The notes under the pieces are model-generated. The model had not been told where the DNA came from, searched no databases, and was given only the letters and a program-made list of their open reading frames with translations. Source: Rhodoblastus acidophilus (GTDB lineage: Bacteria > Pseudomonadota > Alphaproteobacteria > Rhizobiales > Beijerinckiaceae). Taken from it: 64,000 bases of DNA. Location: the NCBI RefSeq assembly GCF_009720655.1, contig NZ_WNKS01000012.1, forward strand, positions 61,208 through 125,207, written 5' to 3'. The position numbers and the translations under genes were made by a program. Below are positions 16,435 to 24,878 of the stretch, one piece after another (position 1 is the first letter of the stretch; each line of letters begins with the position of its first letter).

Positions 16435-17780
16435 GGCTCTCTCATCGCTCCACTGAAACCGCTCACCAAGCCGTCGATGACGTAGGCGCCGAGCGGGCGT
16501 TTGCCGACATTGATGTCGGCGACCAGGGTCATGCCCGGGATCAGGCGGAAGCCGGCGGGCACATTGATCAAGCCAACCTTGGTCACGGCGATGTTAACGC
16601 GGTAGTAGGGCTCGACCGGCTGGCCCGTGTCCTCATTGGTGACGAAGGCGTTTTCGCTGATCCATTTCACTTCGCCGTCGGCGAGACCGTGTTCGGCGAA
16701 ATTGAAGGCGTCGATCTTCAGGTAGGCGGGATCGCCGGGACGGATGAAGCCGACATCGCGCGCGGCGACATGGATCTCCGCCGCCACGGGCGAGGCCAGC
16801 GGCATGGCGGTGATGAATTGCTCGCCCTCGCGCATCACAGAGCCGCGCGAGGTCTTCGCGATGGTCAGGATGATCGAATCCTGTTCTGCGACCAGACGGA
16901 CGAGGTCGCGATGCCGGTGCGCCTTCTCCAGTTGCGCGGCGGCCTGATCCAGCGCATTCTGCGCCTGCACCATTTCCTTGCGCAGATCGCCGGACCAGGA
17001 GCGGACAAAAGCCTCGCGATCCGCGCGCAGCGACGATAATTGATGGCGCGCCTCGTCGATGCTGTTCGCCTGCCCCTGAAGCGTGCGCTCAGCTTCCACC
17101 CGCGCGTCGGTCGAGGTCCACTGGTTGAGCAGCGAGCCCGCGCCTTTCTCGACAAGGGCGACGCGCATGTTCTCGACCTTTTTGGCGATATCGGCGCGCG
17201 CGCGCAGACTGCCGACGTCCGACTCCAGTTTGGCCAGCGTCGCCTCCGTCTGCTTGAATTTCTGGTCGTAGGAGTTGAGCTGCGCCAGATATTGCGCGCG
17301 CCGCTCGTCGAACAGATCGGCTTGCAGCTTGTTGTAATGGCGCTGGTCGACATTGTCGGTCGCCGCGAATTTCAGGGCGCCGCCGTCGAGCTCCGCCTGT
17401 TCGCGCACGATCTGCGCTTTGAGGCTCGCGACCTGCCGCTCGAGCTGGCCGACATCGGCGTCCGCGAAGGTCGGATCGAAGGTGGCGAGCACGTCGCCCT
17501 TGCGCACCACATCGCCTTCGCGCACGTCGATGCTGCGCACGATGGAGGTGTCGAGCGCCTGATAGATTGTCGGCCGCGTCGAGGTCACGATCTTGCCCGA
17601 GGTGCTGGCGATGACGCGGTCGATCTGCGTCACCGAACAGATCACGGCGATGGTCGCCACGGCCAGGGCGATGAAGTGAATCGTGTGGCGCGCGCCGACC
17701 GGGTCCGGCGCCTCGCGCAGGTTCCCGACTTCCGACTGGAAGCTGCGGACGGTTTTCAGCGTTTTCGCTTCAGACGGCAT
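16431..17780 (-). CDS. HlyD-family type I secretion adaptor
   Basis: 449 residues. It bridges the inner-membrane ABC transporter to the outer-membrane channel of a type I secretion system. A single N-terminal membrane segment lies near residues 30-50 (FIALAVATIAVICSVTQID). Next come a biotinyl-lipoyl-like half (SIVRSIDVREGDVVRKGDVL), a long coiled-coil hairpin (about 110-290, rich in Ala/Gln/Arg/Glu) and a C-terminal beta domain with GAYVIDGLVSGFSGAMREP at the end. Its start overlaps the ABC transporter gene by 11 bases, so the pair is made together. No outer-membrane TolC gene is in the window. Confidence 0.93.
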   Translation of the reverse strand: MPSEAKTLKTVRSFQSEVGNLREAPDPVGARHTIHFIALAVATIAVICSVTQIDRVIASTSGKIVTSTRPTIYQALDTSIVRSIDVREGDVVRKGDVLATFDPTFADADVGQLERQVASLKAQIVREQAELDGGALKFAATDNVDQRHYNKLQADLFDERRAQYLAQLNSYDQKFKQTEATLAKLESDVGSLRARADIAKKVENMRVALVEKGAGSLLNQWTSTDARVEAERTLQGQANSIDEARHQLSSLRADREAFVRSWSGDLRKEMVQAQNALDQAAAQLEKAHRHRDLVRLVAEQDSIILTIAKTSRGSVMREGEQFITAMPLASPVAAEIHVAARDVGFIRPGDPAYLKIDAFNFAEHGLADGEVKWISENAFVTNEDTGQPVEPYYRVNIAVTKVGLINVPAGFRLIPGMTLVADINVGKRPLGAYVIDGLVSGFSGAMREP

Positions 17781-19956
17781 GGAGCGCCCTCCTCGGCTGC
17801 AAGGGGATCGCGCCGGCTTGCACGTGGTCGTTCTGCTGGCTCCACAGGCCGGAATAGACCTCGCAACGCTCCAGCAACTCGCGATGCGTCCCCATGTCGA
17901 GGAACCGGCCGCGATCGAGAACCAGAATGGCGTCGGAATTGACCAGAGACGACAGCCGGTGCGAGATCGCGATCACCGTGCGCCCTTGAGCGATCTTCTT
18001 GATGTTGGCGTTGACAATGGCCTCGCTGTCGGGATCGAGCGCGCTGGTGGCTTCGTCGAGGATCAGAATGCGCGGGTCCTGGATCAGCGCGCGGGCGATG
18101 GCGAGCCTCTGCCGCTGGCCGCCCGAAAGGTTCGGCGAGCCCTCGTAAATGAAAGTGTCGTAGCCGCGCGGCAGGCGCTCGATGAATTCCTCGGCGCCGG
18201 CGAGCCGCGCCGCGCGCACCATTTCGTCATGGCTGGCGTTGGGCTTGGCGATGGTGATGTTCTCGCGGATCGTGCCGGTGAAGAGAAAATTCTCCTGCAG
18301 GACGATGCCGAGGCTGCGGCGCAGATGGGCGATGTCATATTCGCGCACATCGATGCCGTCGATCTTGATCGAGCCCTCATATTCGCTGTGCAGACGCTGC
18401 AACAGGCGCGTGAGCGTGGATTTGCCGGAGCCGGAACGCCCGACCACGCCCAGGGTCATGCCGGCGGCGACCTCGAACGAAATTTTTTGCAGCGCCGGAT
18501 TGAGCGCGCCCGGATAGCGGAACGTGAGGTCGCTGAACTGGATGTGGCCGTCCAGCTCCTTCTTCACCCCACCGTTCGAAATGTTTTCGCGCGGCTGGTT
18601 GACGAGGTTGGCGACGATGCGGACGGCGGAGCGCGCCTCGTCATATTGGTTGACCAGCTGCGCCATCTGCATCAGCGGGCCGGCGACGCGCTGTGACAGC
18701 ATCAAGAAGGCGAACAGCGCGGAGACGTAAACGGGATCGTTGGTGGTGAGCGCGAGATAGGTTCCCACCGCGTAGACGCCGGTGACGGCGAAGCGCTCCA
18801 GCGGACGCACCACCGCCTGGATCACCGCCGAAACCATGCCCTCGCGTTGGCGCAATTGCGCGATCTGGCTGATCTGCACGTCCCAGGAGCGCTGCTGGCG
18901 GTCTTCGAGCGCCAGCGATTTGACGGTTCTGATCCCCTGAAGCGTCTGGATCAGGAAGGCGCCGCGCTTGCCCTCCGCCTCGAGCACCGCCCAGGTGGCG
19001 CGGCGGTAGCTCGGCAGCATGAACAGCAGCCAGCCGGCGATCAGAGCGCAAATGCCGAGCACCAGAAACGTCAGCAGCGGCGAGAACATGAACATGACTG
19101 GCAGAAAGAACAGCAGCATCATCGAGTCGAGCATGGTGCCGAACATCTGGCCGGTCATGAACTGGCGGATGCGCCAGACCTCGTTCATGTCGCGCGAAAT
19201 CATGCCGACCTGGCTGCGCTCGAAGAAGTCGATGGGCAGGCGCAGCACCTTGTCGAACATGTATTCGGAAATGCGGATATCGACGCGCGTCGTCAGCACC
19301 AGCAGCAGGTAGGAGCGCAGGAAGGCGAGGCCCGCCTCGGTCAGGGTCAGCACCAGCATGACGAGGCAGAGCACGTTGAACGTGCTCATGGCGTGGTAAT
19401 AGATGACCTTGTCCGACAGCAGGCGCCAGAAGATGATCGGCGACAGGGCCAGCAGGCCCAGCAGCAGCGCCGAGAGCGCCAGGTCGCGCACCAGCCGCTT
19501 TTCCCGCCACAGCAGAGCGGCGATCAGACGGATGGAAAACGGCTGCTCCTCGTCGACGATTTCGTAATGGCGCTTGACCAGCACGACCTCGCCGGTCCAG
19601 GCCTCTTCAAGGCGGTGGCGGTCGATCGTCGTCTCGGCGTCCGACGCGCCCACGGGATCGCGCACGAAGGCGACGGGATGCTCGTTGTCGCGCACGCCGG
19701 TCAGAACAAGGCAATTGCCGTTCTTCAGTTCGACGATGGCGGGGAGCGCCCGGCCGAGCTTGGCGAGCCCGTCCCACGAAAGTTTCACTTTCTTGGCGCG
19801 CAGGCCGGCCCGTCGCGCGCAATGCAGCAACGTGTCCGAATCGACGCTTGGGCTCTCGAGTCCATTGTCATCGACGAGCTTTTCGATGCTCAGGGACACT
19901 TCCAGCTCCCTCGCGACCAAGACCAGGGCCGCGAGATTCGACGCTCCTGCCGCCAT
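17770..19956 (-). CDS. type I secretion ABC transporter (ATPase and permease)
   Basis: 728 residues with three parts. Residues 1-135 form a C39-like domain (VSLSIEKLVDDNGLESPSVD) without the catalytic Cys of true C39 peptidases, as in RTX exporters that recognise rather than cleave their cargo. Residues about 160-440 are the six-helix membrane domain. The C-terminal ATPase has Walker A GRSGSGKST near 508, signature LSGGQRQRLAIARAL near 607 and Walker B ILILDEATSALD near 630. It powers one-step export across both membranes with the HlyD protein encoded next. The RTX-like protein gene directly upstream is the likely substrate. Confidence 0.95.
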   Translation of the reverse strand: MAAGASNLAALVLVARELEVSLSIEKLVDDNGLESPSVDSDTLLHCARRAGLRAKKVKLSWDGLAKLGRALPAIVELKNGNCLVLTGVRDNEHPVAFVRDPVGASDAETTIDRHRLEEAWTGEVVLVKRHYEIVDEEQPFSIRLIAALLWREKRLVRDLALSALLLGLLALSPIIFWRLLSDKVIYYHAMSTFNVLCLVMLVLTLTEAGLAFLRSYLLLVLTTRVDIRISEYMFDKVLRLPIDFFERSQVGMISRDMNEVWRIRQFMTGQMFGTMLDSMMLLFFLPVMFMFSPLLTFLVLGICALIAGWLLFMLPSYRRATWAVLEAEGKRGAFLIQTLQGIRTVKSLALEDRQQRSWDVQISQIAQLRQREGMVSAVIQAVVRPLERFAVTGVYAVGTYLALTTNDPVYVSALFAFLMLSQRVAGPLMQMAQLVNQYDEARSAVRIVANLVNQPRENISNGGVKKELDGHIQFSDLTFRYPGALNPALQKISFEVAAGMTLGVVGRSGSGKSTLTRLLQRLHSEYEGSIKIDGIDVREYDIAHLRRSLGIVLQENFLFTGTIRENITIAKPNASHDEMVRAARLAGAEEFIERLPRGYDTFIYEGSPNLSGGQRQRLAIARALIQDPRILILDEATSALDPDSEAIVNANIKKIAQGRTVIAISHRLSSLVNSDAILVLDRGRFLDMGTHRELLERCEVYSGLWSQQNDHVQAGAIPLQPRRALHAV

Positions 19957-19992
19957 GCGTATGCGCTCCCTCTTCCGTCATATCGGGCGAAC

Positions 19993-20020
19993 GGCGCGCG
20001 CAAATAGTGATGCGCGCGCC
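19993..20020 (-). promoter_or_regulatory. intergenic hairpin between RTX gene and transporter gene
   Basis: Perfect 10-bp stem GGCGCGCGCA (19993-20002) / TGCGCGCGCC (20011-20020) with an 8-base loop. It begins about ten bases past the stop of the RTX-like gene. It has no T-run, so it may stabilise the 3' end of that message or weaken read-through into the transporter genes. Confidence 0.6.
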
Positions 20021-20029
20021 AAACCCTTG

Positions 20030-20902
20030 TCAGAGCTTGAGATGCTGGCCGTTGGCGAAATCGATTTCGCTGACCTTGCTCATCTGCATGGATTGCCCGC
20101 CGTAGGACACCGTGGTCACGCCCGTCTTGGCGTCGGTGTTGATGGCGACGTCGCTTCGGTTCAGATCGGCGAACTCGACAATGGAGGTTCCACCGGTCAT
20201 GCTGCCCTTGATCACGTCGCCGTCGAACGTGTCCGAGGTGACGACGAAAGTGGTCTTGGCCAACGGGCCGGACCCGCCGTACATGGTGTCGTGGCCATAG
20301 CCGGAAATCAGGGTCGAATTGCCCGTGCCGCCATAGAGCTTGTCATCGCCGCTGGTGGCCATCAGCGTGTCGTTGCCGGAGCCCGCCTTGAGAATCTGGT
20401 CGCCGCTGCCGGCAATCAACAGCGCCGCGCCGCTGTGCGACGACGAGCCATAGAGCGCCTGATTGCCGTCGCCGCCGACGAGCGTGTCGTGGCCGGTTCC
20501 CGCGTAGATCGAATCCGCGCCGGCGCCGCCGAACAGGAGATTGTCGCCGCCAGTGGCGACGAGCTTCGCCGCGCCCGTGGCGGAGGTCGACCCATAAACC
20601 GTGTCCGATCCGGACGCGGAGATCGTGTCGAACCCTTCGCCCGCCTGGACCTCGATGCCCTGACCCACAGCAAATTTCATATTGTAAACGGTGTGGTCGC
20701 CGGTCGAATCCGCCTGATCGATCTGCACGCCTTGCAGCGTCAGCGAGCCACCGGTCCCGATCGAGGACAGTTGCTCCTCAAAGCTGGCGAGCTGCTCGTC
20801 CGACAGAGCGCCGAGCGAGGGATTGAGCGTGTTGAGAATGGATTGGACGGCGGCGTCCGAAACCGTTTGGGCCGTCGAAAGATCCAGAGCATATTGCGCC
20901 AT
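20030..20902 (-). CDS. RTX-like repeat protein, probable type I secretion substrate
   Basis: 290 residues. The middle (about 115-210) consists of Gly/Asp repeats of the hemolysin type: LLFGGAGADSIYAGTGHDTL, GGDGNQALYGSS, GSGNDTLMATSGDDKLYGG, and GYGHDTMYGG. These bind calcium and fold as a beta-roll once outside the cell. There is no N-terminal signal; the C-terminal 60 residues are hydrophobic/acidic, as in type I signals. AGGAGG stands seven bases before the ATG. It lies just upstream of the ABC transporter and HlyD genes on the same strand. Whether it is an adhesin, an S-layer-like protein or an enzyme cannot be told. Confidence 0.9.
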   Translation of the reverse strand: MAQYALDLSTAQTVSDAAVQSILNTLNPSLGALSDEQLASFEEQLSSIGTGGSLTLQGVQIDQADSTGDHTVYNMKFAVGQGIEVQAGEGFDTISASGSDTVYGSTSATGAAKLVATGGDNLLFGGAGADSIYAGTGHDTLVGGDGNQALYGSSSHSGAALLIAGSGDQILKAGSGNDTLMATSGDDKLYGGTGNSTLISGYGHDTMYGGSGPLAKTTFVVTSDTFDGDVIKGSMTGGTSIVEFADLNRSDVAINTDAKTGVTTVSYGGQSMQMSKVSEIDFANGQHLKL

Positions 20903-20949
20903 TTACAACCTCCTGTTGTGTGATGTCCTCAGGGATCATCCCTGTCCTC

Positions 20950-22029
20950 TCAAACAGCGCGTTCTTCCGCGCGCATCGGCTTGAAGACCCGCAATCCTGT
21001 TGCGGGCTTCTTCATCTCCGGCCCCGGACTGTCCGCGGGCCTCTCATTCGTGGCGGCGCTTGCGACCGGGACGAGCTGCAAGCGCAGCCCGACCAGCGGA
21101 TCGACGCCGGCATAGCTGGAAAATTCCAGGCTCTCGCCGGAGTCGACGACCGCGGGCAGCCCAAGGAAAATCGCCTCGCCCTGGAGGCGGAAGCGGCCCG
21201 CGCCGCCCGCGATCCGCACGCGCAACCCGACGAGGGGCAGGCTGCGGCCGCGCGTTCCCGCGAAGGCGCCGGCGGGCGTCCATTCCGACCACCGCCCCGC
21301 GGCGCCGGCCGCCAGCGCCTGATATTCAAGCTTTTCGCCAGCGGGCGCATTCCAGTGCAGCGTGACGCCCTCGATCACGGCAGGCGATCCGGGACCGCCG
21401 ATCCAGCCGCCGCCGGTCGCGCCAACATCGCCTTTTCGCGAAACATGGCAGACGACGCCGAAGCCGGCGGCGTCCAATTCGGGGCTCAACTCCGCCGCAG
21501 CGCCCTGCCCGGCGCCGCGCGCGACGACGATGCCCGATCGCGTCGGCTTCGCCAGGCCGACGCCGGCGGCGCTCGACACGGCCGGAGGGCGCCCGCGCCG
21601 CCCCGAGGGTTCCGCGCGCGGCGGCGCCGCGATTTCGATGCATGGCTGCGTCTGCTCGCGTTGCCGGGTCTCTTCGCGCGCTTTCTCGACGGCGGCGACG
21701 ACGGAAAGGCTCGCGGCTTCGATCACCTTGCCGAGGGGCTCGATCTTGATCTCCGCGCCGTCGTCTTCGCCGGGCGCGCCGACGATCGTGAGCTGGATGC
21801 GGCCGCTGCGCTCCGCGACCACCAGAGCGTAGGCGCCCGGCGCGGCGAGCACGCCGGCTTCGGCGCCCGGCGCGAAGATCAGGGCTACGGAATTTTCCGA
21901 GGCCGGCGACGTGCGCAGAAACAAGTGCGGCGGAACGCAAGCCCCGGCGGCCACGTAACGCAGCACAAAAATGCCCGGCGCGACGGGAATCGTGACAACG
22001 CGCTCACCCTTGTTTTCCGACTGGCTCAT
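20950..22029 (-). CDS. hypothetical protein, first gene of the secretion series
   Basis: 359 residues; I do not recognise it. The N-terminal 100 residues are beta-rich (VTIPVAPGIFVLRYVAAGAC, GAYALVVAERSGRIQLTIVG). Then comes an Ala/Pro/Arg/Glu-rich linker, and a beta-rich C-terminal half with Trp-containing strands (WSEWTPAGAF, LVGLRVRIAGGAGRF, SYAGVDPLVGLRLQL). No signal peptide or membrane segment is seen. It precedes the RTX-like gene by 47 bases. A carbohydrate-binding or structural role would suit the two beta domains but is only a guess. Confidence 0.75.
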   Translation of the reverse strand: MSQSENKGERVVTIPVAPGIFVLRYVAAGACVPPHLFLRTSPASENSVALIFAPGAEAGVLAAPGAYALVVAERSGRIQLTIVGAPGEDDGAEIKIEPLGKVIEAASLSVVAAVEKAREETRQREQTQPCIEIAAPPRAEPSGRRGRPPAVSSAAGVGLAKPTRSGIVVARGAGQGAAAELSPELDAAGFGVVCHVSRKGDVGATGGGWIGGPGSPAVIEGVTLHWNAPAGEKLEYQALAAGAAGRWSEWTPAGAFAGTRGRSLPLVGLRVRIAGGAGRFRLQGEAIFLGLPAVVDSGESLEFSSYAGVDPLVGLRLQLVPVASAATNERPADSPGPEMKKPATGLRVFKPMRAEERAV

Positions 22030-22493
22030 GCATGGCCCTCCCGACCTCGACAGCCAATCGTTAGCAACATGTAATGTTTTCGCCCAGACGTAAAAGTTAA
22101 AACTGTTTAACAGAACATATCATGATGCGGAAATTTTCCAATCAAACCTGCAACTACTTCATTTTGCGAATATTACTCATCATCATATTCACCCAAGCGA
22201 CGAAAACACTGTGACTATTGGCGTTTTTGATATTTCAATCGCACCTTAAAATGTTCGATAATATGGCTTCATTACGTAGGTCAATTCCGACCACAGCAAG
22301 ACAGGCTAAGTTATGTTTTGCGATTTGATCAATCGTTCTCTGTATACAGGATGCTTCAGGGCCTATGGCTCCGCAGCGGACGTACAGATGAAACGAAGCC
22401 AGCCCCACAGCATCGAAGGTGTATTTTTGAACCTCATTATGATGACGTTGCGTAGGTTTGACTTGCAGGGCAAGTCGAGGCGGGATCGCGCCC
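22030..22493. promoter_or_regulatory. AT-rich divergent promoter region of the glycan/secretion cluster
   Basis: About 460 bp without a convincing gene, visibly richer in A and T than its surroundings. It separates the leftward secretion/glycan series from the rightward GT2 series and so must hold promoters for both. A short palindrome CTGTTTAACAG lies near 22100. No -35/-10 pair stands out clearly enough to mark. Confidence 0.55.
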
Positions 22494-24878
22494 ATGCCGC
22501 GAGCGCCTGAATTGCGACCGCGGGACATTGGCTTAGCCATGATGTCGGCGGGCGGCGAGCCCGAGGCCGCGCTCGCCGCGCTCCATCGTGGCGACGCGCG
22601 ATCCGCGCTGGCTTTCGCCGACCGCTGGCGCCGCGTCGGGGGCGCAACCGCCGCCAGCCTGATGACCAGAAGCGAGGCCGCCCGTCTCGCCGGATTCGAC
22701 GATCTCGCGCACGCCGATCTCGTCGCCGCGCTCGCGCGCGATCCGCTCAATCCGCTCGCCAATCGCAAGGCCCTGGAGCTGGATGTGCGCGACCTCGGTC
22801 CAGGCGCCGCCAAATGTCTGCTCGCGCGCAGTCCTGGCGAAGTGATGACCGCGCTCGCCCATCTCGCCGCGCGCGGCGACGCCGGCGCCGCCTCGATCCG
22901 ACATGTTCCGCCGGGAAAAATTCAGGGATGGGCGGCCTGGCGCCCGGACCGGTCAGCACGCGTCACCGTGCTTGGCGAGCGCGTGGAAACATTCATTCTC
23001 AAGCCCGATCCCGCCGATCCGCGCGCAGGCTTTTTCGGCTGCGCCACCGCGTTTTCCCTTGAGGTCGCGGACCCCGAAAGCGTCCTGGCGCAAGTGTGCG
23101 TGGGCGACGAGGCCATCGCTTCCGTGCGCCTGAGCTGGCGCGGCCACGAGACCCGGGCGCGGGCGCCCTGCGGCCCCGAAACCGCGACCATCGTCGTTCC
23201 CGTTTATGACGATCTCGACGCGACCGGCGCCTGTCTGGACTGCGTCGATGCGGTGCTGCAATCGACGCCCGACGTCCATGTGTTGATCATCGACGACGCC
23301 TCGCCCAATCCGTCCCTTTCCGAACATCTGCGTCAGTTCTCGCGCCGCTCCATGACGCGCCTGGTGGTCAACCGACGCAACCGCGGCTATGTCGGGACCG
23401 TCAATCGCGCGCTGGCGCTGATCCCGGACGGCGATGTCTTGCTGCTGAACGCCGACACGCTCGTCGCGCCGGACATCGTGAGCCGCTTCCGTCGCATCGC
23501 CCACCTGGACCCGCGCATCGGCGCGATCAATCCGCTGAGCAACCACGGCGAATTCGTCAGCTTTCCCAAACCCTTCGTCGAGAACGCCGTCGACGCCCGC
23601 TGGACGCGCGTCCATGACGTCGCCGGCGCCGTCAATTCCGATGTCGTCGTCGACACGCCGGCCAGCATCGGCTTCTGCCTGTTTCTCACCCGCGCCTGCC
23701 TGAACGCCGTCGGCGCGCTCTGCGAGGAATATGACAACGGCTATCTCGAAGACGCCGATTTCGCCCTGCGCGTCCGCGAGGCCGGATTTCGAAACGTCTG
23801 CGCGCCCTCGATCTTCGCCCCGCATCTGGGATCGCGCTCGTTTCGCGGCGAAAAACGTCAACTGGTGGCGCGCAACCTTCGCGTGCTCAAGCGCCGCTTT
23901 CCCGGCCACGAAGCCGAATGCGACGCCTACATGCTGCGCGATCCGCTCGCCCCCGCGCGAGAAAAAATCGAGCGCGCTCTGATCGCCGATGCGCCGGGAC
24001 GGCGACTTTTGATCGGCCCCGCCCGCGCCCGCGCCGTCCTCACTCTTCGCGCGCGCCAATTTTTCGAAAAGGGTGTCGAAGCCGTCATCGGCCTATCCTC
24101 GCATGATGGCGTCGGCTGGCGGTTGCGGCTTCAAGGTTTTGGCGGCGCGCCGCAAAATCTCGACATCGGCCTCGACGATGACGCGTCTGTCGGCCTGCTA
24201 GGCGAGATTGCGCCTGATGTGATCGAGATCGCCGGCGAAGGCGAACTGGCGCCGCATCTTTTGCGCGCGCTGACAAAAGTTCGCGCGCCGCTGCTGCGCC
24301 TTGTCGCGGAGGCGCCGATGCGAACCAACGCGCTCGCCGTGACCGGAGAAATCCCTATCGACGCCATGAGCCGCGCCGCTTGCGGCGCGCTCCCACAGAT
24401 CGGACTGAGCCGCGCCGCTTGCGGCGCGCTCCCGCTGGGCCGCGTCGCTTGCGGCGCGGAAGCCGGGCCGGCGCTCGGGATCATCCTGCCGGAGGAGAGT
24501 CCGAAAACCTTGTCCTTCCTGCTCGATCTCGCCGCGACGCGCGCGGGCGGCGGCGCTGTCGTCCTCGGCGGAACCTCGATCGACGCGCGACTGATGGGAC
24601 GCGGCCTGTTCGTCACCGGTCCGATCGGCGACGACGAACGGGACCGCGTCGTCAGGCAATATGGCCTCGGGCGCTATCTGCTCCCCTATCGCAGCTCGCA
24701 TTACTGGGCGCTGGAAAGCTGGCGCCGGGAGCGTCCGTTGCCGGCCGCCTATTTCGACTGGTCCGGCGCAAATTTTCGCGAATGCGCCGATGACCTGTCC
24801 CTGCCCCCCTCGTCCGACACCTCGAAAACCCTGCTCGAAATCGAGCGATGGCTGGAACCGAACCCGAGCGCGCCATGA
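22494..24878 (+). CDS. GT2-family glycosyltransferase, multidomain
   Basis: About 794 residues from the ATG at 22494; the open frame reaches back to a TTG at 22458, and ATGs at 22541 and 22544 are further options. The N-terminal 100 residues are helical and TPR-like. A GT-associated beta-sandwich follows (KIQGWAAWRPDRSARVTVLG). Then comes a GT-A domain: TIVVPVYDDLDATGACLDCV, LLLNADTLVAPDIVSRF with the D-x-D equivalent, and YLEDADFALRVREAGF holding the catalytic ED-x-D. The C-terminal 300 residues are unassigned. A palindromic repeat near 24368-24460 encodes three SRAACGALP-like units. Its stop overlaps the next gene by four bases. Confidence 0.88.
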   Translation: MPRAPELRPRDIGLAMMSAGGEPEAALAALHRGDARSALAFADRWRRVGGATAASLMTRSEAARLAGFDDLAHADLVAALARDPLNPLANRKALELDVRDLGPGAAKCLLARSPGEVMTALAHLAARGDAGAASIRHVPPGKIQGWAAWRPDRSARVTVLGERVETFILKPDPADPRAGFFGCATAFSLEVADPESVLAQVCVGDEAIASVRLSWRGHETRARAPCGPETATIVVPVYDDLDATGACLDCVDAVLQSTPDVHVLIIDDASPNPSLSEHLRQFSRRSMTRLVVNRRNRGYVGTVNRALALIPDGDVLLLNADTLVAPDIVSRFRRIAHLDPRIGAINPLSNHGEFVSFPKPFVENAVDARWTRVHDVAGAVNSDVVVDTPASIGFCLFLTRACLNAVGALCEEYDNGYLEDADFALRVREAGFRNVCAPSIFAPHLGSRSFRGEKRQLVARNLRVLKRRFPGHEAECDAYMLRDPLAPAREKIERALIADAPGRRLLIGPARARAVLTLRARQFFEKGVEAVIGLSSHDGVGWRLRLQGFGGAPQNLDIGLDDDASVGLLGEIAPDVIEIAGEGELAPHLLRALTKVRAPLLRLVAEAPMRTNALAVTGEIPIDAMSRAACGALPQIGLSRAACGALPLGRVACGAEAGPALGIILPEESPKTLSFLLDLAATRAGGGAVVLGGTSIDARLMGRGLFVTGPIGDDERDRVVRQYGLGRYLLPYRSSHYWALESWRRERPLPAAYFDWSGANFRECADDLSLPPSSDTSKTLLEIERWLEPNPSAP
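24368..24460. repeat. intragenic palindromic repeat, three units
   Basis: A 27-base unit whose core CGCGCCGCTTGCGGCGCG is an inverted repeat occurs at 24368-24394 and 24407-24433. A shorter, mismatched third unit lies at 24438-24460. They remain in frame and add SRAACGALP-type residues to the glycosyltransferase. Confidence 0.8.

Noticed and set aside
20030..20902. Hemolysin toxin
   Set aside because: The Gly/Asp repeats show type I secretion and calcium binding only; no pore-forming or acylation part, and no hlyC-like gene.
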